Below, one piece after another: positions 59,378-64,000 of a stretch of 64,000 nucleotides of DNA. Position numbers and translations under genes: made by a program. The number at the start of each line of letters is the position of its first letter. The stretch's first letter is position 1. The stretch lies in NCBI GenBank assembly GCA_964558325.1, contig CAZLCX010000011.1, positions 4,590 through 68,589 on the forward strand. Reading direction: 5' to 3'. The notes beneath the pieces are model-generated. The model had not been told where the DNA came from, did not search any database, and saw nothing but the letters and a program-made list of their open reading frames with translations. The DNA is from Halonatronomonas sp964558325. Its GTDB lineage: Bacteria; Bacillota; Halanaerobiia; Halanaerobiales; Halarsenatibacteraceae.

Positions 59378-60141
59378 GATCTCTGGCTTAAAAAGTCAAC
59401 TATATATTCAACTGTACGATCAATTTGCTCATCGGTAGTTATCTGAGCCTCGCCATCGCCATCCTGATCACCATAATCAGCAAAACCAGAATGATTAGCC
59501 CCTGTTATCTCTTTAAATTCAGCTGTTTCTGGCAGAATATTACCTCTTTCTTTTAATAGCTCAAGATCAACTATTTCATCGTTATTACCATAGAGCGAGA
59601 GTACTTCAAGCTCATTATCTTCAAGGGAATCAGAACTAGCCGGGTAGGCAGCCAGTAAGACCAGGCCCTTAACCCAGTCTGGATTCTCTCTACTTATAAA
59701 TCTTGAAGCCATAGCGCCCCCTAAAGAATGGCCAATTAAATACCAGTTGTTCTTGTCTGGAAGTAATTCCCTGGCATCATCAGCTCTCTTCCAGCCTAAA
59801 ATTGCTAATTCAAAGGGCATATCTACCAATATACTTGAATAGCCTTTATCTGCAAGTTTATAAGCAAGCCTGCTGTAAGCTCTATGATCTACCTGGGCAC
59901 CTGGATAAAAAATAAAGCCAGGTTTATTATTACCCTGGGCAGCCTCAAATAAAAGATAATCATCTTCATCTTTAATATTTACCATCTCGGTGCTTTCTAA
60001 GAATTCTAACGCAATTTCTTCAGGGCTATAACTCTGCAGAGCCCAGCTTAATATAGCCCCACCTATAACAATTAGAAAAATCAAAGCTGGTATAATGATT
60101 ATAGGTTTAAATATTTTTTTTATTATATTTTTAACCTTCAT
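59374..60141 (-). CDS. Membrane-anchored alpha/beta hydrolase
   Basis: 255 residues: a cationic N terminus and hydrophobic anchor (about 13-35), then an alpha/beta-hydrolase domain with GFIFYPGAQVDHRAYSRLA (oxyanion region), the nucleophile elbow LIGHSLGGAMASRF and a C-terminal His in ITGANHSGFADYG. An EF-hand-like loop DQDGDGEAQIT follows. This is the hydrolase_5/YdeN-like type; the substrate is unknown. It lies between the Asp23 and PfkB genes with no gaps. Confidence 0.8.
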   Translation of the reverse strand: MKVKNIIKKIFKPIIIIPALIFLIVIGGAILSWALQSYSPEEIALEFLESTEMVNIKDEDDYLLFEAAQGNNKPGFIFYPGAQVDHRAYSRLAYKLADKGYSSILVDMPFELAILGWKRADDARELLPDKNNWYLIGHSLGGAMASRFISRENPDWVKGLVLLAAYPASSDSLEDNELEVLSLYGNNDEIVDLELLKERGNILPETAEFKEITGANHSGFADYGDQDGDGEAQITTDEQIDRTVEYIVDFLSQRS

Positions 60142-60591
60142 TTAGTCCTTATCCTCTTCAGTTTCAGTATTTTCTTCAGTATCCTGCTGTTCTTTTTCTT
60201 CTTCCTCTTCCTCTATTGCATCTTCTTCATCTGAAACTAACTCTGGAATATCTATCCCCAAAACATTAACATTTACAGCAACCACGTCTACTCCAGTCAT
60301 TTTTTCTAATGAATTCTTGACATTTCTCTGAACTTCTTTAGTTACTTCTGGAATATTAACTTCAAATTCAACAATTAAATTCAAATCAACAATAACACCT
60401 TCGTCAGTCTCTTCTAATTTAACACCCTTTGATAAATTTTTCCTGCCTAGCATTTCTGCAATACCCCGGACTAATCCACCACTCATTGCTGCTACACCAT
60501 CAATCTCAGTCGCTGCTATTCCTGCAACAATACCAAGTACCTCACTGGCAATATTCATTCCGCCTAATTCTGACTTATTAGTTTCAACCAT
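60142..60591 (-). CDS. Asp23/Gls24 family envelope-stress protein
   Basis: 149 residues. NIASEVLGIVAGIAATEIDGVAAMSGG and VDLNLIVEFEVNIPEVTKEVQRNVKNSLEKMTG (read in parts) are Asp23 hallmarks. After ~residue 118 there is a strongly acidic tail (EEDAIEEEEEEKEQQ...) unusual for the family but common in halophile proteomes. Family members often associate with the membrane or envelope; the role here is unknown. Confidence 0.85.
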   Translation of the reverse strand: MVETNKSELGGMNIASEVLGIVAGIAATEIDGVAAMSGGLVRGIAEMLGRKNLSKGVKLEETDEGVIVDLNLIVEFEVNIPEVTKEVQRNVKNSLEKMTGVDVVAVNVNVLGIDIPELVSDEEDAIEEEEEEKEQQDTEENTETEEDKD

Positions 60592-60613
60592 TTTTAACTC
60601 CTCCTTATCTTAT

Positions 60614-62335
60614 TTAAAGATAAATTTCTGATTTAATAGATTTAAGCCTGGCAGGACCTATACCATTGATATTTAAAAGTCCCTTTAAGTCTGAAAATTC
60701 ACCGTTCTCCTCTCTATATGCGACAATTCTCCTGGCATAAGCAGGCCCGATTCCTTTAACCTGTTCAAGTTCTTTCCTGTCCGCCAGATTGATATTTACT
60801 TTATTTAATTCTCCACTCTTTTTCTCTTTTATCGATTCCTGAATTTCTTTTTCTGCTTTTATTTTAGAATCTTTTTCTATTACTGATTTTCTAGAATCTG
60901 AGTCTATAATTAAACCATCATATAAATTCAAGTATTTTTCTGCTGACTTATCCCAGCTAAAGTCTTTATCCATAACCCTTTTTTGAAGGGTTTCCAACTG
61001 ATCTGGCTTTGAGGCTAAATCTGCAGCATCTTCGATAGCTTTTAGCATTTTATGAGCATTATATTCTTTGAATGTAAAACCTGTACCTTCCCCGTTATTA
61101 TAGGGTTCAACAGTATCCTTTAATCCTCCAGTCTCTCTAACAATGGGAACAGTTCCATATCTCATTGCGAAAAGTTGCCCCAGGCCACAGGGTTCAAATT
61201 GAGAGGGCATTAAAAAGAAGTCTGAACTGGCATATATTCTTTTGGCCAGGGTAAAATCATATTTTATCTCAGCTGCAACCTGGTCTGGATAGCGCCTGGC
61301 TAAATTCCTAAAAAAGTCTTCATACTCCGGATTTCCTGTCCCTAAAATAACAAACTGCAATCCTGTCTTTACTATTTCTTCAGCAACATGTTTAATCAAA
61401 TCTATTCCTTTTTGCTCCACCAGCCTGGTAATTATACTTAAAATTCTTTTATCTGGGTTAATTTCTAATCCTAAAAATGACTGTAAAGCTCTGCGATTTT
61501 TAGCTTTCCCTTCAAAGTTATTTCTATTAAAATTAGCAAAGAGCTCTTTATCTGTAGAAGGATCATTTTCTTCAAAACTTATCCCATTTACTATCCCCTC
61601 TAAATCATCTCCTCTCATTCTTAAGGCATAATCTAACCCTTCACCAAAATATGGAGTTTTAATTTCACTGACATAAGTTTTGCTGACAGTAGTTATTTTA
61701 TCACTATACATTATTCCTGCTTTCATAAAGTTTACCAGGCCATCATGACGAATATTGCCGCCATAAAAATGTGATGGGTCTACCCCTAAAGAGTCAGTTA
61801 TAATTTCAGGGCCAAAAATCCCCTGGTATCTCAAATTATGAATTGTAAAAACTGTCTTAATATCTTTATAAAAATTATATTTTTTATAATTATCATTTAA
61901 AAACAATGGTATCAGAGCTGTCTGCCAGTCATTGCAGTGAATAATGTCTGGTTTAAAGTCTATCTGTGGAAGCATCTCTAAAACTCCTCGCATGAATAAA
62001 ATAAATTGAAGATGTCTATCTGGATTATCGTAAAGATTACTCCGGTCAAAATATTTTTTATTATCTATAAAATAAAAAGGAACATTGTTATAATTCAATT
62101 TATTGACTCCTACATATTCATTTCTCCAGGTTATATTAGTTCTAAAATGGGTAACATGTTTCAATTGTTCTTTATATATTGAAGATAATTGTCTGTATTC
62201 AGGTAATACTACTCTCACATCATGTCCCTTTTCTCTCATTGCTGCTGGAAGTGAACCAGCAACATCACCTAAACCCCCAGTCTTTACAAATGGTGCTGCT
62301 TCAGATGTTACAAATAAAACCTTTTTCTTCTCCAT
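60614..62335 (-). CDS. glgA: Glycogen synthase with C-terminal ComEA-like helix-hairpin-helix domain
   Basis: 573 residues. Residues ~1-478 are a complete GT5 glycogen synthase: KVLFVTSEAAPFVKTGGLGDVAGSLP (ADP-glucose site), HCNDWQTALIPLFL, TIHNLRYQGIFG, ITRLVEQKGIDL and MPSQFEPCGLGQLFAMRYGT. After a charged linker (~480-515) it continues with VNINLADRKELEQVKGIGPAYARRIVAYREENGEF and LLNINGIGPARLKSIKSEIYL, two helix-hairpin-helix motifs as in ComEA. Normal GlgA ends near 480. I start at ATG 62335 (AGGAGTG upstream). The gene is divergent from glgB. Confidence 0.93.
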   Translation of the reverse strand: MEKKKVLFVTSEAAPFVKTGGLGDVAGSLPAAMREKGHDVRVVLPEYRQLSSIYKEQLKHVTHFRTNITWRNEYVGVNKLNYNNVPFYFIDNKKYFDRSNLYDNPDRHLQFILFMRGVLEMLPQIDFKPDIIHCNDWQTALIPLFLNDNYKKYNFYKDIKTVFTIHNLRYQGIFGPEIITDSLGVDPSHFYGGNIRHDGLVNFMKAGIMYSDKITTVSKTYVSEIKTPYFGEGLDYALRMRGDDLEGIVNGISFEENDPSTDKELFANFNRNNFEGKAKNRRALQSFLGLEINPDKRILSIITRLVEQKGIDLIKHVAEEIVKTGLQFVILGTGNPEYEDFFRNLARRYPDQVAAEIKYDFTLAKRIYASSDFFLMPSQFEPCGLGQLFAMRYGTVPIVRETGGLKDTVEPYNNGEGTGFTFKEYNAHKMLKAIEDAADLASKPDQLETLQKRVMDKDFSWDKSAEKYLNLYDGLIIDSDSRKSVIEKDSKIKAEKEIQESIKEKKSGELNKVNINLADRKELEQVKGIGPAYARRIVAYREENGEFSDLKGLLNINGIGPARLKSIKSEIYL

Positions 62336-62382
62336 TTTTATCACTCCTACTTATAAACTTATAATAATGTCAGGATATTTAT

Positions 62383-62411
62383 ATTTTAATAAAATAAAAT
62401 AACTCTGTCAA
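62383..62411 (-). promoter_or_regulatory. Promoter of the glgA unit
   Basis: On the minus strand TTGACA (62411-62406), a 17-bp spacer and TAAAAT (62388-62383), 48 bp before the glgA start. Near-consensus SigA. Confidence 0.8.
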
Positions 62412-62535
62412 ACTTTTTAATATTCCAGATTGCTTTAAATTTCTCATAAACTTTAGGCTATAAAAGCAGGTATTATTGTTTTTATCGAGAATTAATTAAA
62501 TGAAAGAAAGTATTTTTTGGCAGGAGGTTTTTCAA

Positions 62536-64000
62536 ATGAAAAATATTAAACCTACTAATTATGATCAATATCTATTTCACAGTGGCAGACATTATCAAGC
62601 ATATGAATTTATGGGAGCCCACCCAGAAAAGATTAACGGAGAAACAGGAACTAAATTTACTGTCTGGGCACCTAATGCAGAAGCCATCTCAGTTGTTGGC
62701 GATTTTAATGACTGGCAAAAAGATAAAAATAAGCTGGAAAAAATTGAAGATAGTGGTTTATGGGTAGGTTTTATAACTGAGGCTAAACCAGGTGATAAAT
62801 ATAAGTACTGGATAACTGGATTTGAAGGCCAGGAGAGAGTAAAAGCAGATCCCTATGCTTTCAGGGCAGAAAAAAAACCTAAGACTGCTTCAATAATAAC
62901 TGATCTGGAAAAATACCAGTGGAATGATAACAGGTGGTTAAAAGATAGAGAAAATAAAGATATCTTAAAAGAGCCTGTGTCAATTTATGAAATCCATTTA
63001 GGCTCCTGGAAAAGAAATTCTAAAAATAAACCCTATGATTATAGGAAAATAGCGGATTTATTAATTCCTTATTTACAGGAAATGAACTATACCCATGTTG
63101 AACTTCTGCCAGTTGCAGAACACCCCTTTGATGGTTCCTGGGGATACCAAACTACAGGGTATTTTGCCCTTACAAGTAGATATGGCAACCCTGAAGACTT
63201 TAAATATTTTGTTGATAGCTGCCATCAGGCCGGTATTGGAGTTATTATAGATTGGGTGCCCAGCCATTTTTGCAAGGATGATCATGGCCTCAGATTATTT
63301 GATGGAACTGAACTCTATGAAAGCAATATCCCATTAAAAGCAGAAAATCCACAATGGGATACATTAAATTTTGATTTTGGTCAACCTGAAGTATGGAGTT
63401 TTTTAATCTCAAATGCTAACTTCTGGTTAGATGAATATCATATTGATGGTATAAGAGCCGATGCAGTTAGTAACATGCTTTATCTTGATTATGGTAAAGA
63501 AAATACTGACTGGCTTCCAAATAAACATGGTGGCCGAGAAAATATAGATGCAATTAATTTTTTAAGAAAAATGAATGAAGTTATCTTTTCAAAGTTTCCT
63601 GGAGTCATGATGATAGCTGAAGAATCAACTTCCTGGCCTCAAGTGACTTCTCCTGGTTATATCGGAGGCCTGGGCTTTAATTTAAAATGGAATATGGGCT
63701 GGATGAACGATACCCTTGAGTATATGAAGTCTGACCCTATTTTCAGAAAATGGGAGCATAATAAATTAACTTTCTCCTTGATGTACACCTATTCTGAGAA
63801 TTTTGTTTTACCTCTCTCCCATGACGAGGTTGTCCATGGAAAAAGGTCTTTACTGGATAAAATGCCTGGGGATTACTGGCAGAAATTCGCAAATTTAAGA
63901 CTTCTTTTTTCATATATGATGGCCCATCCTGGTAAAAAATTAATATTTATGGGAGGAGAATTCGGCCAATTTATTGAATGGGATTATAAACAGGAACTGG
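62536..64000 (+). CDS. glgB: 1,4-alpha-glucan branching enzyme (5' part, cut by window edge)
   Basis: About 488 residues are in the window. The CBM48 domain is seen as FTVWAPNAEAISVVGDFNDW; the GH13 domain shows VSIYEIHLGSWKR, YTHVELLPVAEHPFDGSWGYQTTGYFA (read in parts), IDWVPSHFCKD, the nucleophile region IDGIRADAVSNMLYLD, acid/base MMIAEESTSWP and LPLSHDEVVHGKRS. It adds alpha-1,6 branches to glycogen. The frame is open to position 64000, so the C terminus is missing here. AGGAGG lies 9 nt before the ATG. It is divergent from glgA. Confidence 0.96.
   Translation, partial: MKNIKPTNYDQYLFHSGRHYQAYEFMGAHPEKINGETGTKFTVWAPNAEAISVVGDFNDWQKDKNKLEKIEDSGLWVGFITEAKPGDKYKYWITGFEGQERVKADPYAFRAEKKPKTASIITDLEKYQWNDNRWLKDRENKDILKEPVSIYEIHLGSWKRNSKNKPYDYRKIADLLIPYLQEMNYTHVELLPVAEHPFDGSWGYQTTGYFALTSRYGNPEDFKYFVDSCHQAGIGVIIDWVPSHFCKDDHGLRLFDGTELYESNIPLKAENPQWDTLNFDFGQPEVWSFLISNANFWLDEYHIDGIRADAVSNMLYLDYGKENTDWLPNKHGGRENIDAINFLRKMNEVIFSKFPGVMMIAEESTSWPQVTSPGYIGGLGFNLKWNMGWMNDTLEYMKSDPIFRKWEHNKLTFSLMYTYSENFVLPLSHDEVVHGKRSLLDKMPGDYWQKFANLRLLFSYMMAHPGKKLIFMGGEFGQFIEWDYKQEL

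Overview
The window looks like chromosomal DNA of a low-GC (roughly 35-38% by eye), anaerobic, amino-acid-fermenting Firmicute, most likely a halophile of the Halanaerobiales type. The taxonomic call is inference. It rests on glycine reductase genes, a selenocysteine-decoding host, B12-dependent ribonucleotide reductase and methylmalonyl-CoA mutase, a ferredoxin-linked 2-oxoacid oxidoreductase, and strong AGGAGG ribosome sites with frequent TTG starts. I see no phage, IS element, CRISPR array, rRNA or tRNA.

Layout. 1-1185: glycine reductase grdA (selenoprotein) and the 5' half of grdE. 1430-2734: an MsrB-MsrA fusion read through an in-frame TGA (selenocysteine). 2823-7528: mrfB/mrfA DNA-repair pair with membrane proteins. 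7529-12577: YibE/F protein, PHP phosphoesterase, glycosyltransferase, CDF metal transporter. 12650-17174: PhoU, a Pho-type two-component system and a decayed Na/phosphate cotransporter. 17188-26289: rsmA, transaldolase, DegSU, dehydrogenase, butyrate kinase, HPr, D-amino acid aminotransferase, tatD. 26446-29741 (+): cysteine desulfurase, thiI, murB. 30728-32968 (+): nrdJ behind two NrdR-type boxes. 33037-46829: a proline/glutamate catabolic island. 47682-50258: ArsR regulator and metal P-type ATPase with a clear operator. 50364-52350: pcm and rtcB. 52520-52979: an unannotated transcription unit of very small ORFs. 53054-54838: ABC exporter. 54954-56117: encapsulin and its ferritin-like cargo. 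56442-62335: lpdA, ECF S-component, PfkB kinase, hydrolase, Asp23 protein, glycogen synthase. 62536 to the right edge: divergent glycogen branching enzyme.

How genes work together. The island from 46829 down to 33037 spells out one route: proline -> pyrroline-5-carboxylate (five-gene FAD/Fe-S dehydrogenase) -> glutamate (P5C dehydrogenase) -> 2-oxoglutarate (GDH) -> succinyl-CoA (KorDABC) -> methylmalonyl-CoA (mutase, MeaB, epimerase). An AraC-type regulator lies in the middle, with a pair of direct repeats upstream of korD. Together with glycine reductase this fits Stickland-like metabolism of osmolyte amino acids.

Most unusual signals: (i) arrays of degenerate 11-nt repeats with a YCGG core in three intergenic regions, each followed by a Rho-independent terminator on the minus strand; one sits between a strong promoter and a terminator, like a leader RNA or small RNA. 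(ii) The small-ORF unit at 52520-52979. (iii) Two TGA-recoded genes whose products are split by naive ORF calling. (iv) A glycogen synthase with a C-terminal ComEA-like helix-hairpin-helix domain. A run of exactly 100 N at 47224-47323 is flanked by identical 55-bp sequences and is probably an assembly artefact.
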